Source: an uncultured Collinsella sp. (GTDB lineage Bacteria > Actinomycetota > Coriobacteriia > Coriobacteriales > Coriobacteriaceae). From it: a DNA stretch of 33,549 nucleotides. Position 1 is the first letter of the stretch; each line of letters begins with the position of its first letter. Where the stretch lies: contig UROZ01000010.1 in assembly GCA_900549655.1 (NCBI GenBank), positions 1 to 33,549 on the forward strand, given 5' to 3'. Made by a program: the position numbers and the translations under genes. Below are positions 1 through 6,146 of the stretch, in pieces. The notes under the pieces are model-generated. The model was not told where the DNA came from, made no database searches, and saw only the letters and a list, made by a program, of their open reading frames with translations.

Positions 1-2
1 CG

Positions 3-638
3 CCGTCTCTGGCATCTTTCTCCGCCTCCTGCGGGGCGGCCTCGGCGTCGGCCCTGCTGCTTTCCGTCTCCGTGGCAGCAGTGGCCTCCATGGTCGCGGC
101 GAGCATGGCGTCGGCGTCGGCGTCCGCAGTCTCGTTCGGCGTCCGCTCGGGCGCGTCCTTCAACCGCTTCTCGGCTTCCGCCAGGGATGCGGCAAGTGCC
201 GCCCGCTCTGCGATCATGGGGGCCTGCCGGCAGATGTCGGCCGAGGTCGGATCGATGCGGCTCACGCTTCCGCGCATCAACGTGGGACCGCTGCCGCACT
301 TCTCGATGAGCGGCAAGTTCGACGCACAGACGGGTTCGGTCCCGTCGGTCAACGTTAACTGGTACGCCGGCGGCGCGGTCTTCGGACCGAACAGCCCGCG
401 CGTCATCGGAATCGGCGACAACCGGCGATACGACGAGGCGGCCATCCCGCTGAGCCCTAAGGTGCTGGGCGGGATCGGCAGGGGGGTCGCCCAGACGATG
501 GATGTCGGCGGCGGCTCGGACGGCGCTGCGGTCATCGCGTGGCTCGACCGAAACCTTCCGACAATCATCCGGAAGTACACGCCGGTCACGCTCGAGCGCG
601 ACCTCGACAGACACATCAGGGCGGTGGCACATGCATAG
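3..638 (+). CDS. Phage tail tape-measure protein, C-terminal part (5' end cut by window)
   Basis: The frame is open to the left edge of the window, so this is only the last ~211 residues. The first part is rich in Ala, Ser, Val and Met and looks like the hydrophobic segment of tape-measure proteins, which set tail length and help DNA pass into the host. It is followed by a typical Gly/Pro-rich tail: residues reading LPHFSMSGKFDAQ, then VNWYAGGAVFG and VIGIGDN, with AAIPLSP after that. This series (LPHF-SGKF, WYA-GG, IGxGD, PLSP) is a familiar C-terminal signature of tape-measure proteins of Gram-positive siphoviruses. The stop overlaps the start of the next gene by 8 bases, consistent with translational coupling. 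Family assignment is from pattern recognition only. Confidence 0.85.
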   Translation, partial: PSLASFSASCGAASASALLLSVSVAAVASMVAASMASASASAVSFGVRSGASFNRFSASARDAASAARSAIMGACRQMSAEVGSMRLTLPRINVGPLPHFSMSGKFDAQTGSVPSVNVNWYAGGAVFGPNSPRVIGIGDNRRYDEAAIPLSPKVLGGIGRGVAQTMDVGGGSDGAAVIAWLDRNLPTIIRKYTPVTLERDLDRHIRAVAHA

Positions 639-1470
639 AATGCACTACGTGTCGTCATCGGGCGAGAGCGTCGACCTCGATGGCAACGGCGTCTTCGTCG
701 GCACCGCTGCGGGCGTGCGCTCGCGCGAGTGGAGCTACGACCTCTCGTGGCGCGGCGCCTACGGCATCTCGCGAGACGCGAGGGAGGCGACGGTCGATGC
801 CGTGGCGTCCTCGGCGGCTGCCGACAGGCTCAGGCGGCTCGCGGACAGGGATATCTCCGTCGGCGAGCCCGGTCGCCTCGTTGTCGACGGTGTTTGGTAC
901 CAGCGCGCCTATATCGCTAAGTCCGAGACCTCGCAGATTTATGGCAGGCGGGGCATCGCCGCTACGCTTACCGTGCTGCTGCTCGACGGATCCTGGCGGC
1001 GCGAGGTCGCCCAGGAGTTCTACGCCCGGGAGGACGAGGACCAGACCGGCCTGGACTTCCCCCATGACTTCGAGTTCGACTACGGCGGATCGGTCGCAAG
1101 CCGGTCGGTCACCGTCGATGGGCTGGTGCCTGCCGACCTTAAGCTCACGATCTTCGGTCCCGCGTCGTCACCGCGCATCACCGTGACGCAGGGGGACTTC
1201 ATCAACGTCTACTCCGCGGACGTTGAAGTGCCTGGCGGCTCCAGGCTTATCATCGACGGCTCGAGCTTCCCCAAGACGATCAAGCTCGTCGGCATGTACG
1301 GTGAGACCGAGGACCGCTTCGCCGACGGCATGCGCGGAGAGGGCGCGGGAAGCGGCTCCTACTGCTTCGAGCAGCTGCGGCCGGGCACGTCCTCTGTCTC
1401 GTGGGACGGCTCGTTCGGCTTCACCATGACCCATTATCTTGAGGAGGGGGAGCCGCCTTGGAGCTCATAG
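631..1470 (+). CDS. Phage distal tail (Dit-like) protein
   Basis: A 279-residue protein directly following the tape measure, the normal place of the distal tail protein that forms the hub between tail tube and baseplate. The start is ATG at 631, overlapping the previous stop; a second in-frame ATG at 640 is possible. The N-terminal part (about residues 1-140) is the mixed beta domain expected of Dit proteins, with GVFVGTAAGVRSREWSYDL and a DGVWYQRAYIAKSE stretch; the C-terminal half contains GPASSPRITV and NVYSADVEVPGGSRLIIDGSSF, resembling the galectin-like/beta-sandwich part of phage tail proteins with 'P.I.v..g' and 'i.ids' motifs. The gene end overlaps the next start by 13 bases. The call rests on position plus these motifs, without a search. 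Confidence 0.78.
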   Translation: MHRMHYVSSSGESVDLDGNGVFVGTAAGVRSREWSYDLSWRGAYGISRDAREATVDAVASSAAADRLRRLADRDISVGEPGRLVVDGVWYQRAYIAKSETSQIYGRRGIAATLTVLLLDGSWRREVAQEFYAREDEDQTGLDFPHDFEFDYGGSVASRSVTVDGLVPADLKLTIFGPASSPRITVTQGDFINVYSADVEVPGGSRLIIDGSSFPKTIKLVGMYGETEDRFADGMRGEGAGSGSYCFEQLRPGTSSVSWDGSFGFTMTHYLEEGEPPWSS

Positions 1471-2444
1471 TCTCCGACAGCGCCGGCAGGACGCTTTTCC
1501 CGATTTCGAACTTCGAGCTGGATATGGACTCGGGCTGGGGCGACGGCGTCGACAACTCGTTCGATCTCGTGGTGCGCGACTCGTCCGTACCGTTGCCGGA
1601 GGCCGCTTGGCGTGTTTTCGCCGACGGCCTGGAGATCGGCGGGCGCGTCGAGGGCTTTGAGCTCAAGACTGGCCGCACTTCGTCCGAGCTGCACTGGACC
1701 GGGTCGACCTGGACTGGAGTGCTCGAGAAGCGCCTTCTGTGGCCCGATCCGGGCCAGGACTACCTTGTCCTCTCTGGGGACGCAAACGCCGTGCTGCGCT
1801 CCGCGGTTAAACGGCTCGACATCGGCTCCCTCTTCACGGTTCCCGATGCCGACGCCGGGGTGAGCGTAAGCTACCGATGCAACAGGGACGCACCCGACGC
1901 TTGGACCAACCTTAGGCTGGCGATGCGCTCCGCAGGCCTTCGCCTCGATGCGAGGTGGGTGGGCGGATCGTGCAGGCTCCAGGCGGTGAAGGTGACAGAC
2001 TGGCGCGGCAGGGTCGACTCCGATCTCGTAAACTTCGACCTCAAGAGCGACCTGCTCGTCACCAATCACCTCAAGGCGGCCGGCAAGGGCGAACTTGCGG
2101 CCAGAGATGTCGTGGACGTCTACGCCGACCGGGAAGGCGGCGTAGGCACCGTGAAGGCGATGGCCGGCGTCTTCGAGCTCGAGGAGTACTACGACGCCAA
2201 CAACACCGAGGGCGACGATCTCCGCGATCAGGCACTCAGCCGACTCAAGGACAAACAGTCCGAGGGCAGCGTGACCGTGACGGTCAACGAGGGCGTCGAG
2301 TTCGGCCTCGGCGATATCGTCGAGGCCAGGCACTATTCGCCAAACGTGACGGTCTCGGTCGAGATCAGCAGCAAGATCGTAAAGGCCGCGGGGTCGGGCT
2401 ACAGCGCCACGTATGGCGCATCGCCTGGTGCGGTGGGGAGATAG
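1458..2444 (+). CDS. Phage tail-tip/baseplate hub protein (Gp37-like)
   Basis: 328 residues beginning at a TTG codon (1458) that sits 5 bases after a strong GAGGAGGGGGAG ribosome binding site; no ATG is better placed. The N-terminus (ELIVSDSAGRTLFPISNFELD, then DNSFDLVV) matches the style of Siphovirus ReqiPepy6 Gp37-like proteins of actinobacterial phages, which occupy the slot of tail-associated lysins or hub proteins. The C-terminal part has the pattern LGDIVEARHYSPNVTVSVEISSKIV, typical of tail hub proteins just before the end (G.GDiV.a......v...V..i). Position between the Dit-like protein and the fibre genes supports a role in building the tail tip. I see no clear endopeptidase catalytic motif, so enzymatic activity is not claimed. 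Confidence 0.75.
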   Translation: MELIVSDSAGRTLFPISNFELDMDSGWGDGVDNSFDLVVRDSSVPLPEAAWRVFADGLEIGGRVEGFELKTGRTSSELHWTGSTWTGVLEKRLLWPDPGQDYLVLSGDANAVLRSAVKRLDIGSLFTVPDADAGVSVSYRCNRDAPDAWTNLRLAMRSAGLRLDARWVGGSCRLQAVKVTDWRGRVDSDLVNFDLKSDLLVTNHLKAAGKGELAARDVVDVYADREGGVGTVKAMAGVFELEEYYDANNTEGDDLRDQALSRLKDKQSEGSVTVTVNEGVEFGLGDIVEARHYSPNVTVSVEISSKIVKAAGSGYSATYGASPGAVGR

Positions 2445-2453
2445 GAGACTGCT

Positions 2454-2927
2454 ATGAAGCAGATAGAACTCATCGGCCCGCCCCTTTACCAATGGGATAC
2501 GGGTCGGCGCGTTCACATCGCGTTGCAGGGGGTGACGGAGGCACATTTCGCCGTCGCCGGATCGGAACGCGCATTGGTCGTCTCGGTCGTGGGCGGAGAG
2601 GCCGTGGTGCCCTCGCTTCTGCTTACTGCGGGCGTTGACATGGCCGTTTGGGCGAGCGATGGGCGCGACACGCACGCGCGCGCCGTGCTCAAGGTGCGCC
2701 CGAGGGCCAAGCCGGACGGCTACATCTACACCGATGACGAGGTCAAGACCTGGGCTGATGTCGAAGATTGGGTGCGAGAGCAGCTGAGGGCCGTAGGCGA
2801 GCCCGGCACGAAGTGGTATGTCGGGGGCGGCACCCCCGCCATAGGTGGTCGCGTCGGGGACCTCTATCTCGACAGTGAGACGGGCACCTATTATCGCTAC
2901 GGCGAGATTGGAGATACAAATGGCTAA
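2454..2927 (+). CDS. Small phage baseplate/tail protein, function not recognised
   Basis: 157 residues starting at ATG 2454, six bases after AGGAG. The N-terminal half (MKQIELIGPPLYQWDTGRRV onward) is a predicted beta-rich domain resembling the upper baseplate domain that anchors fibres. The last ~35 residues (KWYVGGGTPAIGGRVGDLYL, then DSETGTYYRYGEIG) are the 'GTP...GxxGDLYLDxxTGdyY' motif that in many phages precedes or is mixed with collagen-like fibre segments; here the collagen triplets occur in the next gene. The stop overlaps the following start by 8 bases. A plausible role is an adaptor between hub and the collagen-like proteins, but this is inference from context. Confidence 0.7.
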   Translation: MKQIELIGPPLYQWDTGRRVHIALQGVTEAHFAVAGSERALVVSVVGGEAVVPSLLLTAGVDMAVWASDGRDTHARAVLKVRPRAKPDGYIYTDDEVKTWADVEDWVREQLRAVGEPGTKWYVGGGTPAIGGRVGDLYLDSETGTYYRYGEIGDTNG

Positions 2928-3597
2928 CGCATGGAACCAAGTTGGAACGCTCAAGGGCCCCAAAGGGGACAAGGGCGCGACCGGCAACGCCGGCCCCAAG
3001 GGCGGCAGCGTCCGCGTGGCGAGCGTCAATATCCCGTCGGAAGGCGAAGTCGCATTTTCGGCGCTTTCCCCGTCTGACGGCGTGCAGGTCGGCGACCTCG
3101 TGCTCGACGCCAAGGGAAGTGTCTATCCCATTTCGGCGGTGGATCCGGGCAGGTCTACCGCCCGAGTCGGTTCCGCCATCAACGGCGTGAGCCTCAAGGG
3201 GCCTAAAGGCGAAACGGGCGACACTGGCCCCAAAGGTGCCGACGGCACGTCCATAACGGTCAAGGGCGCGGTGAGCAGCGCGTCCGCGCTGCCGTCCGAT
3301 GCCGCCATCGGCGACACCTACGTCACGAGCGACAACGGCCACATGTGGGTGAAAACCGCCGCGACCGGTGATGCGCAGTGGACGGACCTCGGCGAAATGA
3401 AGGGGCCCAAGGGCGACAAGGGGGCCACGGGCGAAAAGGGTGACAGGGGCGACACCGGCCCCAAGGGCGCACAGGGGCCGGCTGGCCCAGGCATTACGTT
3501 CGGCCAAGGGGCTCCTACGGCAGCGTCGCAGGAGGGAGCCGTCTACATTGATACGGCAGACGGCTTTAAGGTCTACCAGTACGGTACGAGTGCCTAG
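2920..3597 (+). CDS. Collagen-like phage tail fibre protein (three collagen segments)
   Basis: 225 residues starting at ATG 2920, overlapping the previous gene, with GGAG upstream. Collagen-type Gly-X-Y triplets occur at about residues 11-28, 92-109 and 161-190 (for example GPKGDKGATG), separated by two globular inserts: residues 30-88, with GDLVLDAKGSVYPI, and 110-157, with GDTYVTSDNGHMWVKT. The C-terminus carries GAPTAASQEGAVYIDTADGF, again the 'GxVYIDtxtG' module. Phage collagen-like segments form trimeric rods in tail fibres and baseplates. The N-terminal tag (Ala-Trp, then GTLKGP) recurs in the next two proteins, suggesting all three dock onto the same baseplate site. Confidence 0.8.
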   Translation: MANAWNQVGTLKGPKGDKGATGNAGPKGGSVRVASVNIPSEGEVAFSALSPSDGVQVGDLVLDAKGSVYPISAVDPGRSTARVGSAINGVSLKGPKGETGDTGPKGADGTSITVKGAVSSASALPSDAAIGDTYVTSDNGHMWVKTAATGDAQWTDLGEMKGPKGDKGATGEKGDRGDTGPKGAQGPAGPGITFGQGAPTAASQEGAVYIDTADGFKVYQYGTSA

Positions 3598-3612
3598 TGA
3601 AGGGGGAGCGAT

Positions 3613-3864
3613 ATGGCGTGGACTAACATCGGATCGCTGAAGGGTCCCAAAGGCGAAAAGGGCGATACCGGCGCCAGGGGAGCGCAAGGGGCCCAGGGGC
3701 CGCGAGGGGAGACCGGCCCGATCGGGCCGACTGGCCCGATCGGGCCCAAGGGCGCCGACGGCACCTCAGTGACCGCTGGGACCGGCGCACCGACAGGTAC
3801 TGCCGTGGTCGGTTCGGTCTACATCGACGCGAGCACGGGCAACCTGTACACCTACAAGGCCTAG
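3613..3864 (+). CDS. Small collagen-like phage tail protein
   Basis: 83 residues with ATG at 3613 and a strong AAGGGGGAG site. After the short tag [12 protein letters not shown] there is an almost continuous run of collagen triplets (residues ~9-51, e.g. [16 protein letters not shown]), then a C-terminal module with [20 protein letters not shown]. This is a minimal version of the preceding protein: one collagen rod and one small beta module. It probably forms or extends a trimeric fibre, or acts as an alternative fibre tip. The near-identical N-terminal tag and the shared VYID module indicate origin by tandem duplication and loss of internal domains. Confidence 0.75.
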   Translation: MAWTNIGSLKGPKGEKGDTGARGAQGAQGPRGETGPIGPTGPIGPKGADGTSVTAGTGAPTGTAVVGSVYIDASTGNLYTYKA

Positions 3865-3878
3865 CGGGTGACGGCGAA

Positions 3879-4091
3879 ATGGCCTGGATCAAGTTGGGCA
3901 ACATAAAGGGGCCTGCCGGGGAGACGGGGCCACAGGGTCCTGCAGCCTCGACCGCCCAGACGTTCCTCGCTGCACACCCTGTGGGCTCCCTCTATATGGA
4001 AAGCAAGGGCAAAAACCCAGGTGCCACCTATGGGGGAACGTGGGTCATGCGGGACAGCCAGAACGGCTTTATATGGGAAAGGACGGCTTAA
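3879..4091 (+). CDS. Short collagen-tagged phage tail protein with HPVGSLYM module
   Basis: 70 residues, ATG at 3879. It begins with the same tag seen in the two upstream genes (MAWIKLGNIKGP), followed by only a few collagen triplets (residues 11-21), then AAHPVGSLYMESKGKNPG and TYGGTW. The 'HPVGSLYMS...NPG..fGGTW' stretch is a widespread phage baseplate/tail-fibre motif. The C-terminus ends abruptly after WERTA and the next gene starts immediately after its stop codon, so both are translated together. It likely works as a small fibre or connector protein. Ribosome binding site is weaker than in the neighbours (GGGTGACGG), consistent with dependence on coupled translation. Confidence 0.68.
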   Translation: MAWIKLGNIKGPAGETGPQGPAASTAQTFLAAHPVGSLYMESKGKNPGATYGGTWVMRDSQNGFIWERTA

Positions 4092-4832
4092 ATGGAGATA
4101 GTGACCGGTAAAGCGGGCGTGCCACACGTCAGCTCGGCCGACGACGGCCGCCGCATTGCGGGCGAAGTCGGCACTGGCAGCTATGTGCTGCAGACGGGCG
4201 GCAAACTGGCCCCATCTCTCGTCGACGCGAACACCGTCCGTATCGCGACCGGCGACATGATCGTGCAGGGTCGCCATATCGGCGTCACCTCGCCCGAGAA
4301 CGTCAAGGTGGCGAGCGGCTCGCAAGGCAAGAAGCGCATGGACTACATTTGTGTCCATTACACCCGCGATGTGAGCGGGTCCAGCCCGACCCTTGTCGAG
4401 ACGGTCGAGTGGAAGGTTCTCCAGGGAACCCCCGGCTCGAGCGCCGCCGCGCCGTCGGTGCCGAAAGGCTCTATCCTGGACGGTGACGCTGACGTGACGG
4501 TCCCGATCTGCTCGGTGACATTCGACGGACTGACGACGGGTCAGCCTAAGCTTCTCATCCCCAAACTGACTCCCCTGGCAGACCTCGGGGATTCTGTATC
4601 CCATGTCGTGCGCAGCGTGACTTTTTCTGCTAATAAGCAGTACGGCCCGTTTTATTACGACGAGTTCGATACGGAAATCAAGGCCAGAAATTTCGTGCTC
4701 GCCTTTCCACTGTCCGGCGTGCGATTTATTCGCCAGGCGGCGGTCTCGTCGGCGGGGAAACAGCGTTGGATGATAGTGCAGACTTATAAGGGCGATGCCG
4801 AGACTATCCCGGTGATGTTTTGCTGTTTCTAG
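4092..4832 (+). CDS. Tail fibre / receptor-binding protein with switchable C-terminus (current ON form)
   Basis: 246 residues, ATG at 4092 directly after the previous stop. The N-terminal ~165 residues (MEIVTGKAGVPHVSSADDGR, YVLQTGG, ANTVRIATGDMIVQGRHIGV) are the conserved upper-baseplate/fibre-anchor domain found in many Gram-positive phages ('DG.mm.QGR..'). At residues 167-170 the coding sequence runs through recombination site A (codons GAT TCT GTA TCC at 4590-4601). The 76 residues downstream form a distinct beta-rich C-terminal domain ending IVQTYKGDAETIPVMFCC and a last Phe, the expected receptor-contacting end. A second, unrelated-looking C-terminus lies downstream in reverse orientation (4844-5176) bounded by the same site in inverted orientation and same reading phase. 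The visible gene therefore is one state of a two-state gene. Confidence 0.85.
   Translation: MEIVTGKAGVPHVSSADDGRRIAGEVGTGSYVLQTGGKLAPSLVDANTVRIATGDMIVQGRHIGVTSPENVKVASGSQGKKRMDYICVHYTRDVSGSSPTLVETVEWKVLQGTPGSSAAAPSVPKGSILDGDADVTVPICSVTFDGLTTGQPKLLIPKLTPLADLGDSVSHVVRSVTFSANKQYGPFYYDEFDTEIKARNFVLAFPLSGVRFIRQAAVSSAGKQRWMIVQTYKGDAETIPVMFCCF
4588..4602 (+). repeat. Recombination site A (inside fibre gene)
   Basis: GGGATTCTGTATCCC: two perfect 5-bp arms (GGGAT/ATCCC) around the 5-bp asymmetric core TCTGT, the layout expected of a tyrosine-recombinase crossover site. It encodes Asp-Ser-Val-Ser at residues 167-170 of the fibre. Confidence 0.75.
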
Positions 4833-5175
4833 CATTCTGTATCCTATTTGGCAATCCAGATGCAGTGTCCAATGTTGTGCCCTTGGCTAGCAGCTACCGT
4901 GCTAATAAAGACAACTTTGCCAGATTTCTGAACCTCGACTTCTGCAGTGCTGTTGTTGACGATGCCGTTTGAAGATGTACGCACAGCCGGCGCAAGGAAT
5001 GATTGAGTCGGACGGAATTCAACGGGCAACGTCCCTGCATTCCATAACTGTGATGATTCCTGAATGAAATTCCAAAACATCTCTACCAGGAAGCCTATTT
5101 TACGGTAAGCCACATAGGGACCCGAGAAGTCTTTCCCATATAAGAACTGATAGCCAACCTCGCGGGATACAGAAT
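4591..5175. other. Predicted invertible segment swapping the fibre C-terminus
   Basis: The 12-mer ATTCTGTATCCC occurs at 4591-4602 on + and at 5164-5175 as its exact reverse complement. Between them lie two convergent C-terminal coding segments, one now fused to the fibre gene (to 4832) and one silent on - (5163 to 4844). Both sites split codons identically (xAT TCT GTA TCC), so inversion joins the constant fibre domain in frame to the silent cassette, giving a predicted 276-residue product instead of 246. The tyrosine-recombinase stop codon touches the right-hand site. Inverted sites, phase conservation, convergent alternative ends and an adjacent recombinase together match known phase-variation loci; actual inversion is inferred, not shown. 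Confidence 0.8.
4831..4845 (+). repeat. Recombination site B (degenerate, between the two cassettes)
   Basis: AGCATTCTGTATCCT shares ATTCTGTATCC with sites A and C and lies in the same orientation as A, exactly between the stop of the active C-terminus (4830-4832) and the stop of the silent one (4844-4846, which uses site bases). Its outer arm is poorer (GCAT/ATCC). It may be a remnant of an ancestral multi-cassette array, or a weak active site. Confidence 0.6.
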
Positions 5176-5176
5176 T
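4844..5176 (-). CDS. Silent alternative C-terminal cassette of the tail fibre
   Basis: An open frame on - runs from site C (AAT TCT GTA TCC, then Arg-Glu-Val-Gly-Tyr) to a TAG at 4844, about 110 residues, with no convincing start or ribosome binding site of its own; a GTG at 5113 is internal and has no good Shine-Dalgarno. It encodes a beta-rich domain with YGKDFSGPYVAYRKIG, FRPTQSFLAP and a hydrophobic ending VVFISTVAASQGHNIGHCIW, similar in plan to the ending of the active fibre (a run of strands finishing at the C-terminus) but different in sequence. Base composition is visibly AT-richer than the surrounding phage genes, suggesting separate acquisition. Expressed as a receptor-binding tip only after inversion between sites A and C. 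Reading it as an ordinary small gene is the less likely alternative. Confidence 0.75.
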   Translation of the reverse strand, partial: NSVSREVGYQFLYGKDFSGPYVAYRKIGFLVEMFWNFIQESSQLWNAGTLPVEFRPTQSFLAPAVRTSSNGIVNNSTAEVEVQKSGKVVFISTVAASQGHNIGHCIWIAK

Positions 5177-5178
5177 CC
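5164..5178 (-). repeat. Recombination site C (outer boundary, next to recombinase stop)
   Basis: On the - strand GGAATTCTGTATCCC, identical to site A at 14 of 15 positions and in inverted orientation. It overlaps the TAG stop (5180-5178) of the recombinase and carries the start of the silent cassette reading frame (Asn-Ser-Val-Ser), the same phase as site A. Confidence 0.75.
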
Positions 5179-6047
5179 TACCCGCCGAGTATCAACCGCT
5201 CCACCACCCCTTGTGCGTCCTTGCAGATGCGCGGCCTCGGTACGATGTAGTGCTCGTATGCCGTGCCGATATCGGTGTGTCCCAGCATCATGGCCACGGT
5301 CTCAATACCCACGCCTGCCTCCACGGCGAGCGTCGCCCACGTGTGACGGCATTCCGTCATCGAGGTCCAGGCGGCTCCGGCTTGGCGACATGCGGATTTG
5401 ATGTGCCGCGCAATGGCGTCGGGCGACAGTTCGCACAGCCAGCCCGAGCGGCCTTTTCGCAGCGCGCGCAGGCGGTTGACGGCGAAGCGGGGGAGCCAGC
5501 AGGACCGCGCGGAGCGCTCGGTCTTCGGCGCCTCGACGACCTCATTGCCGCGCACGACTTGCCTCGAACGGCGGATGCGGACCTCACCGGTGCGCAGGTC
5601 GATGTCCGACCACTTGAGGCCGCACGCCTCGCCGCGCCGCAGCCCGAGGGTTACCGAGCAGATTGCGACCGCCTCGCACTCGTGTCCCCACAGCGCGCGG
5701 AGGTAGGCACGGACCTGGCTCGCCTCCATCGTGCGTGGGCAGTGCGCCGGCTTGCGCGGTAGCTCGACACCGGCGGCGGTTGGGTCGTACATCCGCACAC
5801 CGAGACGGCGGATGGCCCAGCGGATAACCTGCCGCAGGGTCTTGTATGCCTTTTCGGCGGCCCCCGGCAGATCAAACGAATCAATCCAGCCCTGTACGCC
5901 CTCGGGCGTTATCGCCTCGAGTTCCAGCTCGCCCCAGCGAGGTAGGACGTGCAGCGCTAGCGCGCTCTCGTATCCGGCCAGGGTGCAGGCGCGCAGCCTG
6001 CCGCGCTTATCGTCCATGTACCTCGAGGCGGCCTCTGCAACTTTCAT
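5178..6047 (-). CDS. Tyrosine recombinase, probable tail-fibre invertase
   Basis: 289 residues from ATG 6047, six bases after GGAG; ATG 6050 and TTG 6059 are alternatives with worse spacing. Residues ~1-100 form the SAM-like core-binding domain (TLAGYESALALHVLPRWGEL), and ~105-289 the catalytic domain. Expected active-site residues: Arg137 in LGLRRGEACGLKWSDID, Lys175 in APKTERSAR, Arg234 in TECRHTWATLAVEAGV, His257 in MMLGHTDI and nucleophile Tyr267 in AYEHYIVP. The first residue of the HxxR box is Thr231 rather than His. The gene is opposite to all its neighbours, sits in the middle of the tail-lysis module rather than at a prophage end, and stops on recombination site C. These facts favour a DNA invertase for the fibre switch over a prophage integrase, though an integrase role is not excluded. 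Confidence 0.85.
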   Translation of the reverse strand: MKVAEAASRYMDDKRGRLRACTLAGYESALALHVLPRWGELELEAITPEGVQGWIDSFDLPGAAEKAYKTLRQVIRWAIRRLGVRMYDPTAAGVELPRKPAHCPRTMEASQVRAYLRALWGHECEAVAICSVTLGLRRGEACGLKWSDIDLRTGEVRIRRSRQVVRGNEVVEAPKTERSARSCWLPRFAVNRLRALRKGRSGWLCELSPDAIARHIKSACRQAGAAWTSMTECRHTWATLAVEAGVGIETVAMMLGHTDIGTAYEHYIVPRPRICKDAQGVVERLILGG

Positions 6048-6065
6048 CATGGTCTCCAATCCCGT

Positions 6066-6114
6066 AAATCCCAGACGCGTGGGCTCTCAAGGAGAGGATA
6101 CGCGCGTGGGATTT
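6066..6114. repeat. Imperfect inverted repeat in divergent promoter region of the recombinase
   Basis: Arms of 23 bases around AAG: AAATCCCA at 6066-6073 mirrors TGGGATTT at 6107-6114, then CGCGT/ACGCG and CTCTC/GAGAG; 18 of 23 positions pair. It lies between the recombinase start (-) and the next + gene at 6147. No T-run follows on either side, so an operator or recombinase-binding region is more likely than a terminator. ATCCC also forms the half-site of sites A and C. Confidence 0.5.
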
Positions 6115-6146
6115 CTGCCACGAGAGGTCGAAAGAAAGGAGTCTAA

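Noticed and set aside
1434..3113. Long open frame on the - strand across tail genes
   Set aside because: Antisense shadow of high-GC coding sequence; no ribosome binding site or recognisable protein.
2920..3870. Tandem short repeats as a CRISPR array
   Set aside because: The repetition is codon-level (Gly-X-Y triplets) inside open frames with ribosome binding sites; no constant repeat with unique spacers.
4092..5176. Diversity-generating retroelement acting on the fibre
   Set aside because: No reverse transcriptase gene and no template/variable repeat pair with adenine changes are visible; inverted sites and a recombinase explain the locus.
5178..6047. Tyrosine recombinase as the prophage integrase
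   Set aside because: It is not at a prophage boundary: fibre genes lie on one side, accessory and lysis genes on the other. It ends on the inverted site of the fibre switch. Not fully excluded, but the invertase reading explains more.
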